DNA of 40,376 nt, from assembly GCA_964346725.1 (NCBI GenBank), contig CAYFVM010000020.1:1-40376 (forward strand), in the 5' to 3' direction. The notes beneath the pieces are model-generated. The model saw only the letters and a list, made by a program, of their open reading frames with translations. It was not told where the DNA came from and searched no databases. The stretch comes from UBA1715 sp964346725 (lineage in GTDB: Bacteria; Bacteroidota; Bacteroidia; Bacteroidales; UBA1715). Positions 33,531 through 40,376 of the stretch are shown one piece after another. Every line of letters starts with the position of its first letter. The first letter of the stretch is position 1. A program made the translations under genes and the position numbers.

Positions 33531-34833
33531 TTCTTCTGTCAATGCGTTTATTATCAGCAGGAATAAGAGTTATGGTGTCGTCATAATCATCCAACAACTT
33601 TTCAATCCCAATTGTATTTATTTCTTGCCCCTCTTTCAAATCAAGCTCCAAATTACAATTAGTACAATCCCTATCACAAAATTTATTATCATAATTTTCA
33701 GGCTCTTGATAAGATGTAATTACACCTTCGTAGTTACGTAAAATCACTTTATGTGTATTCCAGGATATAAGGTAATTGGGCATAACTGGGATTTTTCCAC
33801 CTCCACCAGGTGCATCAATAACATATGTAGGTATTGCAAATCCGCTGGTATGTCCGATAAGACTTTCAATTATTTCTATTCCTTTTCCAACTGGCGTTCG
33901 GAAATGCGATAACCCCTCCGAAAGATCACATTGATAAAGATAATATGGCCTGATTCTGTTTTTAACCAATCGTTGAACCAATTCCTTCATCAAACGTGGG
34001 CAGTCATTTACTTCTGAAAGAAGTACACTCTGATTTCCTAGAGGTATTCCTGCATCAGCAAGCATAGCTATTGCTTTACGTGATGAATCGGTCAGTTCAC
34101 GCACATGATTAAAATGTGTATTAATCCACAAAGGATGATGTTTCTTTAGCATACTTACCAACTCTTCTGTAATACGATATGGGAGCACAACAGGAGTGCG
34201 GGTTCCTATTCGAATAACCTGAACATGTGGTATTGCTCTTAGTTCGGTTAAGATCCAGTCAAGATAATCGTCTGACAACAAGAAAGGGTCTCCTCCCGAT
34301 AATAATACGTCTCTAATTTGTGGTGTATTCCGGATGTAATCCAACCCTGCTTTAATCTGTGATTTGGAAGGAATATTATCGACATCTCCAACTTTGCGTT
34401 TTCGTGTGCAGTGTCGGCAATACATGGCACACACATTACTAACTAGAAAGAGTACCCTATCAGGATAACGATGCGTAATACCGGGAACCGGGCTGTCATG
34501 GTCCTCCGACAATGGGTCTTTCATTTCGCACTTTGACACATGCAATTCCCGTACGTCAGCAAATGACTGTTTGAAAATTGGATCATTTTGATAGTTGTCC
34601 TTGTTGATTAATGAAAGATAGTAAGGAGTAATTGAAAGGGGGAAATGATCAATTGTTTTTTGTAGTTGTATTTTCTCTTCGTTTGAAAACGTAATTCCTG
34701 TTAATTTTTCAAATTCCTCAATGGTTTTTATTGAATGGCGTACATGCCATTTCCAATCCAACCAATTACTCAATTTTGCATCAGTTGTAATTTTATCTGC
34801 TATTTTCTGTTGTTTTTTCGTAAATATTGCCAT
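33508..34833 (-). CDS. kamA: Lysine 2,3-aminomutase (AblA/KamA)
   Basis: 441-residue radical SAM, PLP-dependent enzyme converting L-alpha-lysine to L-beta-lysine. The cluster motif CAMYCRHC gives Cys135, Cys139 and Cys142 (CxxxCxxC), followed by the family sequence TRKRKVGD. PLP-binding lysine lies in GGGGKIPVMPNY. Substrate-binding acidic residues are in SEVNDCPRLM and YQCDLSEG. The C-terminal FCDRDCTNC is the zinc-binding Cys set of aminomutases. The open frame extends to a GTG at 34875, but the ATG at 34833 has AGGA upstream and begins at family homology (MAIFTKKQQ). With ablB downstream it should supply acetyl-beta-lysine for osmoprotection and not lysine fermentation, whose other genes are absent. 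Confidence 0.95.
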   Translation of the reverse strand: MAIFTKKQQKIADKITTDAKLSNWLDWKWHVRHSIKTIEEFEKLTGITFSNEEKIQLQKTIDHFPLSITPYYLSLINKDNYQNDPIFKQSFADVRELHVSKCEMKDPLSEDHDSPVPGITHRYPDRVLFLVSNVCAMYCRHCTRKRKVGDVDNIPSKSQIKAGLDYIRNTPQIRDVLLSGGDPFLLSDDYLDWILTELRAIPHVQVIRIGTRTPVVLPYRITEELVSMLKKHHPLWINTHFNHVRELTDSSRKAIAMLADAGIPLGNQSVLLSEVNDCPRLMKELVQRLVKNRIRPYYLYQCDLSEGLSHFRTPVGKGIEIIESLIGHTSGFAIPTYVIDAPGGGGKIPVMPNYLISWNTHKVILRNYEGVITSYQEPENYDNKFCDRDCTNCNLELDLKEGQEINTIGIEKLLDDYDDTITLIPADNKRIDRRNENSDEK

Positions 34834-35344
34834 TTTATTTTTCCTAATTTTAATGTTACTATGTATGCATGACACTCTTCGTTTACGTATATTAGACGTT
34901 TGGCTTTTCGAAGAGCTTTCCTGTCAAGTTACATCTACTTTTGATACGAACTAATATGTTCGATATCTCTCTGATCGTCAAGTATTTTACTCACGATATT
35001 ATGTACATCCTTTTTTTCTGTCTATCAATTTATTACTGTCCATCTTTTATCTTTTATTTTATCGTAACCCCGTTTTTTATGAATTTAAAAAAATTCAGCG
35101 CTATCCGTTGCTAGGAATTCGATAATTATTTCATCCATTAGTTTCTTTATAACCTTATCACCAATAGTTTTCGCTTATTTCCCTATTAGGTCTTTCCCAT
35201 TCTTATTCGTTATATCAGGTCCTTTTACTGAGGTCTTTGGAGGGTTGCAAAAGTTGCTTGAATCAGAGGAACTGAATCAGAATTCCTTGCCTTTTTACGA
35301 AATTCCGTATGCGCAATTTTGATTTTTAAACTGTCAAAAGATCC
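34834..35344. other. Apparently non-coding stretch, probably decayed DNA
   Basis: No open frame of interest on either strand. On the minus strand short pieces look like broken protein sequence in one frame, for example IGDKVIKKLMDEIIIEF just before a stop near 35085, and SFDSLKIKIAHTEFRKKARN near 35300, separated by stops. This suggests remnants of one or more genes, not identified. No clear kamA promoter could be picked. Confidence 0.4.
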
Positions 35345-35460
35345 TTATAATCTAAGCATCACCCTATCAGTTAAACGTCTTCCTCCATTTACTAGAAGAG
35401 AATTGTAACTAACTCCAGCAAAAAGGTCAATCGTTTTATATATATTACTTACAAATTTAG
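35345..35460 (-). pseudogene. Possible N-terminal remnant of a C5 cytosine DNA methyltransferase
   Basis: A 31-codon minus-strand stretch starts with KTIDLFAGV (35414-35437 for KTIDLFAG), the motif I (SAM-binding) signature that opens many C5 DNA methyltransferases, and then departs from the family (SYNSLLVNGGRRL) before a stop at 35345. A TAAATTTG element lies just upstream. The motif is short, so chance is possible. Confidence 0.25.
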
Positions 35461-35492
35461 CAAAAAAATCTAGTTTTGTTAAAACTAGATTT
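35461..35492 (-). terminator. Terminator downstream of the mechanosensitive channel gene
   Basis: AAATCTAGTTTT and AAAACTAGATTT form a perfect 12-base stem with a 3-base loop, followed on the minus strand by a run of T. It lies about 115 bases past the channel gene stop. Confidence 0.75.
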
Positions 35493-35606
35493 CATTAATT
35501 CTAAACAATATCGTCAAAAAATGACAAGAATAGCAACCCATTTGCCCCGTCAACTGCATATATCGGCTGTTGGCAATGGAGGTTCTTTTCTTGATTTTAG
35601 CAAGGG

Positions 35607-36890
35607 TCAAAATCTCGTCACATTGGTTCTGTCAAAAGCGATCCTCAGGTCTTTCCCTCCCGGCTCCTGAAATATTTCTATATCGAAATAAGCAGCTGTA
35701 GAATACAAGTGGTCAAAAATATCTGATTGTATTGATTCGTATTCGACCCAATCGGTAGTACTAGTAAAACAATAAATTTCCATCGGAATGCCTTTGTTTT
35801 CACTCGCAAGCTGTCTGACCATTAAGGTCATGTTCTGTTTGATTTTTGGATGTGATTTCAGATAACTTTCAATGTATTTTCTATACACACCCAAATTGGT
35901 CAGTTGCCTGCCGTTAATTAAGATTAAAGTATCTCTGTTGTGTTGTGTATTAAATTCTTCTATTTCTTTTTGGCGATTTTTTACAAAATCAGAAATAAGT
36001 TGAATTTTTTCGAGTTTTTTTCTCATTTCAGCATCGACATACTTTACTGAATGAGCATCTATAAAAATAGCTCTTTTGATTCTTCTTCCTCCACTTTGTT
36101 GCATTCCCCGCCAGTTTTTAAAACTTTCTGTTATAAAATAATAAGTTGGAATGGAGGTAATGGTTTTATCCCAATTCTGCACTTTTACAGTGTTCAGGTT
36201 TATTTCAATAACAGCTCCATCTGCATTAAATTTGGACATTTCTACCCAATCGCCTACACGCACTATATCATGGGACGACATCTGTACACTTGCCACTAAT
36301 CCCAAAATAGTGTCCTTAAACACCAATAATAAGAGGGCTGTCATTGCGCCAAATGCACTAAGAAAATAAATAGGTGACTTACCCAATATTACAGAAAGCA
36401 CTAAAATAATCGTAACTATAGAGAGTAATATTCTAAAGAGCTGAAAGTAACTGGTTAATGGTTTATCTTTAAATGCAGGGTGCTTAGACAAACCGTATTC
36501 GCCCACTTTTAGTATAGAGAAAAGCACCGCCATGCTAACGATTATAAAATAAACGTCTGTTAATCTTATAACAAAGGGAAGAATCTGTTCAACGTCCGAA
36601 AAAATAGCAGGAGCCAATAATCGCACTATGACCGCGGGGACAATGTGAGCTAGTTTGTCGAATGCTCTTGTATCAGCAAATAAATCGTCCCAAGTAAACG
36701 AGCTTTTTTTCAATACTTTATAGAGATAATATATGAAAACCTTTTTTGTAATTAAGAATGCAAGAAATGATAATATGATTAGGAGTATGATAAATATAAT
36801 CAATCTGAAATAGACAACCCAATGCTCTGCAACTCCTAAATTTAAAATTAATAATTCTACGTTTTCTTCAAGAGAATTTATCCAATCCAT
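35607..36890 (-). CDS. YbdG-like mechanosensitive ion channel (MscS superfamily)
   Basis: 427-residue membrane protein of the MscS superfamily, closest in length and sequence to YbdG (miniconductance, MscM-type). About five membrane helices lie between residues 25 and 205, the last being the pore-lining helix (YFLSAFGAMTALLLLVFKDTILGLVAS). The conserved MscS beta domain follows (VRVGDWVEMSKFNADGAVIEI, NTVKVQNWDKTI, SIPTYYF), then the YbdG hallmark NWRGMQQSGGRRIKR and a cytoplasmic C-terminal domain. The longer frame starts with TTG; ATG 36890 is preferred. Such channels release solutes on sudden hypo-osmotic stress, a natural complement to the compatible-solute genes ablB and kamA in the same block. 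Confidence 0.92.
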   Translation of the reverse strand: MDWINSLEENVELLILNLGVAEHWVVYFRLIIFIILLIILSFLAFLITKKVFIYYLYKVLKKSSFTWDDLFADTRAFDKLAHIVPAVIVRLLAPAIFSDVEQILPFVIRLTDVYFIIVSMAVLFSILKVGEYGLSKHPAFKDKPLTSYFQLFRILLSIVTIILVLSVILGKSPIYFLSAFGAMTALLLLVFKDTILGLVASVQMSSHDIVRVGDWVEMSKFNADGAVIEINLNTVKVQNWDKTITSIPTYYFITESFKNWRGMQQSGGRRIKRAIFIDAHSVKYVDAEMRKKLEKIQLISDFVKNRQKEIEEFNTQHNRDTLILINGRQLTNLGVYRKYIESYLKSHPKIKQNMTLMVRQLASENKGIPMEIYCFTSTTDWVEYESIQSDIFDHLYSTAAYFDIEIFQEPGGKDLRIAFDRTNVTRF

Positions 36891-36908
36891 AATATTTTTT
36901 ATTAACAA

Positions 36909-37268
36909 ACCTTGTCAAAATGTAAGGCTAAATTATACAATATTTTAAATTTCAACACCCCAGTTTTAGAAGTCTCACAATCCTTTTTACAGCTACTTGT
37001 ATGCATTAAAATATCCCCCTGATTACTAATGGGAAAATCAAAATTTCAGTTTTCTTTTTCATAATCTTTCAAATTTAAAAGTTATTATTCACTTACTTGT
37101 TATTGCTCTTTTCAATTCTGACTAACGTCAAATTTTCTGCTGATTATCAATTATTTACAATTTAGTCAAAATTCTCATTTTTTCAGTCATTTTTTCAGTC
37201 ATTTTTTCTTCACGCTTTTGTCGTTAGAATGAGTAATTAATCGTTTACTCTGATGTGAAAAATGCCTG
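36909..37268. other. AT-rich intergenic stretch
   Basis: Lies upstream of the channel gene and left of the second palindrome. No gene is visible. It contains the 12-bp tandem repeat at 37176-37211 and otherwise only A/T-rich sequence. Confidence 0.5.
37176..37211. repeat. Three tandem 12-bp units (CATTTTTTCAGT)
   Basis: Two perfect copies and a third that diverges at its end (CATTTTTTCTTC). Probably simple slippage in A/T-rich DNA; possible small variable tract upstream of the channel gene. Confidence 0.8.
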
Positions 37269-37391
37269 CTAACGTTTTGGCAGCTTGCTGTAGTGCAGGG
37301 TTCACAAAGGTTTGCGCGGGTGACTCATTTTCAAATTCATTATTCATTTTCTGCGGGCTAACGCCCTGCATTACAGCAAACTGCTTGTTAG
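37269..37391. repeat. Long imperfect palindrome with CTAAC/GTTAG ends (element 2)
   Basis: Outer ends are CTAAC (37269-37273) and GTTAG (37387-37391). Inner arms of 21 bases (37280-37300 and 37364-37384) are inverted copies with 19 of 21 positions matching, centred on GCTGTA/TACAGC and GCAGGG/CCCTGC. It begins 12 bases past the stop of the two-helix membrane protein gene, so it may also act as a terminator. The single-stranded form would fold into a long bulged hairpin, like attC sites or hairpin transposons. Confidence 0.8.
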
Positions 37392-37402
37392 CGGTTCGTT
37401 GT

Positions 37403-38044
37403 TTACACTTTTTTGCTTTTATCTTCTTGTAGAAATTTAATTGTCTCGCTTATTACATTTTCTAAAATTCGCTCATAATTCGACTGTGGTAAAAACTGAA
37501 TTTTCACAGCTGTATCTTTTTTATTTTCAAGAATTTTGAATTTAGCACCTGCAAGTTGAAGCGATTCTACTACTTTGCTTTTCACAAGATTCTTTTTGTT
37601 TTCTATTCTCAACTCATTTTCTTTCTCATCTTTTTGCGAAATTGTCTCAAAGTTATCTAATGTTCCGTATGAAACTCGGATTTCTAAAATCCCTTCTTTT
37701 AGCAACTGTATCGGAATAAATGCCGTTTTTCTTTTTTTGAAAAACAGATACTCTTGGGCAGTTTCTGTGTCGAATTTAGTTGTGTCATCTGCGAGAATAT
37801 CACTATACCGTTGACGAATTTTATCTATCACGATTTTTTCCGTTTTTTCAAAATCTGAACTGCGAAACAAAAAACCATTAAGCATATAAAAAATCATTAC
37901 GCTTATAAAAAGTGGAGCCAAATCTTTGAGAATAAACAAAATACTGTCGATTGAAAACCCCGATTTGATATTTAACAGTAAAATTGCTAAAAATCCGATA
38001 GCAAAAGCAATATAAACTAATATTTCTTGTCTTTTTGAATGCAT
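37403..38044 (-). CDS. Two-helix membrane protein coupled to a nuclease gene
   Basis: 213-residue protein of no family I recognise. Two hydrophobic helices lie at about 10-27 (ILVYIAFAIGFLAILLL) and 41-60 (LAPLFISVMIFYMLNGFLF), followed by about 150 mostly charged cytoplasmic residues with alternating helix and strand (YLFFKKRKTAFIPIQLLKEG; AGAKFKILENKKDTAVKIQF). The start ATG overlaps the nuclease stop by one base (TAATG); the longer frame begins with TTG inside the nuclease gene. Tight coupling to a nuclease and a short membrane module are reminiscent of defence effectors that act at the membrane, but no effector motif is visible. Confidence 0.78.
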   Translation of the reverse strand: MHSKRQEILVYIAFAIGFLAILLLNIKSGFSIDSILFILKDLAPLFISVMIFYMLNGFLFRSSDFEKTEKIVIDKIRQRYSDILADDTTKFDTETAQEYLFFKKRKTAFIPIQLLKEGILEIRVSYGTLDNFETISQKDEKENELRIENKKNLVKSKVVESLQLAGAKFKILENKKDTAVKIQFLPQSNYERILENVISETIKFLQEDKSKKV

Positions 38045-39360
38045 TATTTGTCCTCCCAAAGTTTGTTGTAAATAATATTGTTAATTTTTGTAATAATTCC
38101 GCTTGTAAATGAAAGTTGCTCGTAATTTGGATTGCTATTTCTGTTTAAATTCTGTTCTTTGATATAGTTTGATAAAACTGCTCGCAATTCGGTAACGCTA
38201 TCACTATCAACTAATCTATGATTTCTAAAATAGATTTTCAGATAGGTTATTTTTTCGTCAAGGTCGTTAGTTTTGGAATAATTATCAAGGTCAAATGTTT
38301 GCGAAAAATCATAGACTTCTTTCCAAATGCGAGAAGAAGGAATATCCGAAATACTTATATCCTCGATGAAAGTTTTTGTAATTTCCTCCGTCTTGTCCGA
38401 CAAAATCTTTTTGTTCAGCAAATCGTAATTGCAATAACGATTAAAAATATTTTCGTACAAAGATTTTATTTCTAGGAAATTCTCGGAAGCCTTGATTGCA
38501 GACTGAACAATTTGACTGATTGAAACAGGAACGCAAGAGCTTTCCAACTTTATAAAATCCAAAAACTCGGTTACGGTGTTGATACATTTTACATCTTCTT
38601 CCGAATATACAACCGCCAAAATGCAGTTTATATTGAATTTGTCTTTGACCTCTTCTGTTAATAATTGATTTCTGAAAAGCTGATTGTATGTTGGTTGTAA
38701 ATATTCTTTTGTGTATTTTTCTGAAAATTGAGAAGAATATCTCTTGATTGCATCAATATAGCGGTCTTTTTTGTAGCCTGTTTCTTTCCAATAATCGGAT
38801 TTAGAAAACGATTCGGTATATTTTACTTCTATTCCGATTCCGCCGATTTTGTCATTTTCGTTTTTGTATTCAACATATACGTCAAAGCAAGAATTATCTG
38901 TCGTGATTTTCCGATTGTTCTTTCCAAAATCATCGCCGGGTACATATTCCATTTTTATATCAACCAATTGTTTGATATTCAAAAATGGAAATAATTCTTT
39001 GAAAACTGCATTTCCGACTTCAAAGTTATTCCATTTAAGAGGTAGGAAAATATTGAAAGCCATTGGCTGAGAAGATAATAAATTTTCGAGAAGTCGCTTT
39101 TCATCGGTTAATCTTTCTCGTTTCTTGATAGCTTCCAATTCTTTTTTCGAGTCGCTTTCTAAGCGTTCATTTCGCATAAAATTAACGAAACCGCTATCTT
39201 CGAAAACATAGTTGCAATACGCATTTTCGATTTTCTGATTACGATAAATTCCCTGCAACATTCGACTTCTGATAATATGGTCGTTTTTATCGCTCGCAGG
39301 AATTGCTCCAAACTTATCTTGAAATTCTTTGAATTTTTTATGTTGTACAATTTTTCTCAT
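38044..39360 (-). CDS. PD-(D/E)XK nuclease, PGN_0703-like putative restriction endonuclease
   Basis: 438-residue predicted nuclease. The core reads FDVYVEY...GIGIEVKYTESF, giving Asp160 and the E-x-K pair Glu178/Lys180 of a PD-(D/E)XK active site. The stretch LLSSQPMAFNIFLPLKW (about 94-110), ahead of the catalytic core, is the kind of SSQ..FN.F motif I associate with the PGN_0703-like family, named after a Porphyromonas gingivalis protein. The remainder, about 200 residues, is helical and unrecognised. No methyltransferase accompanies it, so it is not a classical type II restriction pair, although a possible methyltransferase remnant lies 2.6 kb away. It is the middle gene of a three-gene operon with two membrane proteins. 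Confidence 0.8.
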   Translation of the reverse strand: MRKIVQHKKFKEFQDKFGAIPASDKNDHIIRSRMLQGIYRNQKIENAYCNYVFEDSGFVNFMRNERLESDSKKELEAIKKRERLTDEKRLLENLLSSQPMAFNIFLPLKWNNFEVGNAVFKELFPFLNIKQLVDIKMEYVPGDDFGKNNRKITTDNSCFDVYVEYKNENDKIGGIGIEVKYTESFSKSDYWKETGYKKDRYIDAIKRYSSQFSEKYTKEYLQPTYNQLFRNQLLTEEVKDKFNINCILAVVYSEEDVKCINTVTEFLDFIKLESSCVPVSISQIVQSAIKASENFLEIKSLYENIFNRYCNYDLLNKKILSDKTEEITKTFIEDISISDIPSSRIWKEVYDFSQTFDLDNYSKTNDLDEKITYLKIYFRNHRLVDSDSVTELRAVLSNYIKEQNLNRNSNPNYEQLSFTSGIITKINNIIYNKLWEDK

Positions 39361-39378
39361 TATGTTCTTGTCTTTAAT

Positions 39379-40260
39379 TCAGAAACCATACAAAGTAGGT
39401 CTTTCTCCGAGCGATGTTATTTCAAATTCATTTATATCAACTGTTTTAATAAAAACATCTTGTATATATATTTTGGCCGTAACTTTTTTCCCAAAAGGAA
39501 TTACATTACTCCAACCCATATCTGAATCAAAATTTAATTTGCTGGTATTTCCCGCAGCCAATCGTGTTCCTCCAACAAGATACCTTTTTCGTGCAGATAA
39601 TTGCTCTTTTGCTGCTTCATCGAAAAAAACAACTTCTGCTGCAATATAATCCGTAATATCTTGATTTGAAATATTTTTAAATGTTAAAACTACCCTTGGC
39701 AACCAAATTCCATTTTCTTTAAAATATCCTGTACTTATATTTTCCAATTTAATTTTATCAGTGATTTTTTCTTTTGTGGATGATTTTGTTTCCTCTGTTG
39801 AACTTGTACTTACCGTTGATTTCAAAAACTCAAAATCATCATTAAATTTATTGTCGAGAACAGCACTAACATTTTTTAAAAGTTCCTCTTTGTCGGATTT
39901 AAACATAAATTTTCCCCAAGCAAATCCTTGTTTGCCTAATCCCGACGCCCTGTTTTGTGCCTGCTCTGATGTTTCGTGTAGTCGGACATATAAAATTTCG
40001 CCATTTTCATTTTCATAATTCATAGGCGTTCCTCTAAAAGCCCCCACATCTGTTTTTTCTGCTTTAAATTCAAACCCTTTGCTTTGAAAATATTTTAACA
40101 AATCAATATGTGTCCAATCCAAATGGTCTTCTACTTTTAAAACTTCATTTTTGGATTTACTCTGTTGTCTTTCACTATTTGTCGAATTTCCGACAAAAAA
40201 TCCAATTCCACCGCCCAACAGTAGCACAAGTGCATAACTTAAAATTGTCTTTGCTTTCAT
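39379..40260 (-). CDS. Membrane-anchored protein of unknown function, first gene of the nuclease operon
   Basis: 293-residue protein. A single N-terminal hydrophobic helix (SYALVLLLGGGIGFFVGN, about 8-25) should anchor it with the rest outside the cytoplasm, or serve as an uncleaved signal. Two parts follow: an alpha/beta domain (about 35-135; WTHIDLLKYFQSKGFEFKAE, MYxx-like ENGEILYVRLHETSEQAQNRA) and, after a Ser/Thr/Lys/Glu linker, a C-terminal beta-sandwich (about 165-285; WLPRVVLTFKNISNQDITDYIAAEVVFFDE) of the kind seen in FxLYD or Ig-like domains. It begins the operon; the nuclease gene starts 18 bases after its stop. Function unknown. Confidence 0.75.
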   Translation of the reverse strand: MKAKTILSYALVLLLGGGIGFFVGNSTNSERQQSKSKNEVLKVEDHLDWTHIDLLKYFQSKGFEFKAEKTDVGAFRGTPMNYENENGEILYVRLHETSEQAQNRASGLGKQGFAWGKFMFKSDKEELLKNVSAVLDNKFNDDFEFLKSTVSTSSTEETKSSTKEKITDKIKLENISTGYFKENGIWLPRVVLTFKNISNQDITDYIAAEVVFFDEAAKEQLSARKRYLVGGTRLAAGNTSKLNFDSDMGWSNVIPFGKKVTAKIYIQDVFIKTVDINEFEITSLGERPTLYGF

Positions 40261-40322
40261 TTCTTACCTTGTATTTTCATTTTTTATTGTTGAAGTTGTC
40301 ACTGCGCTTTCTGCAATGACCG

Positions 40323-40376
40323 CTAACGGTTGGCGGTAGCCAAAGAGCTGGGTTTGCGGAGCGAATTTTTATCGCC
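40323..40376. repeat. Left part of a third CTAAC-type element (cut by window end)
   Basis: GCTAACGGTTGGCGGTAGCC resembles the start of element 2 (GCTAACGTTTTGGCAGC). The right half would lie outside the window, so the palindrome cannot be confirmed. Its position just upstream of the nuclease operon makes elements 2 and 3 bracket that operon. Confidence 0.45.

Noticed and set aside
32374..40376. Integrative element inserted at tRNA-Gln
   Set aside because: The tRNA is complete, but no integrase gene and no second copy of its 3-prime end were seen in the window, so the link is only positional.

Overview
The window looks like a chromosomal segment from a member of Bacteroidota, probably of the order Bacteroidales. 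The evidence is the low G+C content, a TonB-linked SusC-type receptor, a PorP/SprF protein next to a giant protein with a gliding-motility-type C-terminal secretion signal, a fused LpxC-FabZ enzyme, HU-CCDC81/SPOR and GGGtGRT family proteins, and many sites matching the Bacteroidota promoter (TTTG, about 19-20 nt, TAnnTTTG). No genus is claimed.

Layout. 0.26-5.3 kb (minus): SpoIIE-type phosphatase, elongation factor P, a DUF3108 protein and an ABC-2 exporter (ATPase plus permease). 5.4-9.25 kb (plus): a small lipoprotein, then a GNAT / RLAN-ATP-grasp / GNAT cassette that looks like a small peptide or amino-acid conjugation pathway, then a hemolysin-III-like membrane protein. 9.3-16.7 kb (minus): a small secreted protein, a His-rich repeat protein, a SusC-like receptor without SusD, a helical protein of unknown function, a nucleotide cyclase-HD fusion with an altered metal site, and an HU-CCDC81/SPOR membrane protein. 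16.8-20.0 kb (minus): lpxC/fabZ, lpxA and apbE. 20.1-28.9 kb (minus): a type IX secretion locus with a 2376-residue SprB-like repeat protein, PorP/SprF, a DUF4296 lipoprotein and a small protein. 29.0-30.2 kb (plus): lptB and a decayed phosphoribosyltransferase gene. 30.3-32.1 kb (minus): a GGGtGRT / NifU-like pair.

The right end (from about 32.4 kb) looks accessory. A tRNA-Gln gene with its own promoter and terminator is followed by two blocks bounded by imperfect palindromes that carry CTAAC/GTTAG ends. The first block holds ablB and kamA (synthesis of N-epsilon-acetyl-beta-lysine, a compatible solute), a decayed stretch with a possible cytosine-methyltransferase remnant, and a YbdG-like mechanosensitive channel, so it reads as an osmotic-stress block. 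The second block is a three-gene operon: a membrane-anchored protein, a PD-(D/E)XK nuclease of the PGN_0703-like type and a two-helix membrane protein. It is a plausible but unproven defence module.

The strongest leads are the nuclease/membrane-protein operon, the GNAT/ATP-grasp/GNAT cassette, the cyclase-HD enzyme with Asn in place of a metal-binding Asp, and the palindromic boundary elements. Start codons were moved inward from the longest open frame where that frame began with TTG or GTG and an internal ATG fitted the signal peptide, domain start or ribosome binding site better. All functional statements are from reading motifs and family resemblance; no search was run.
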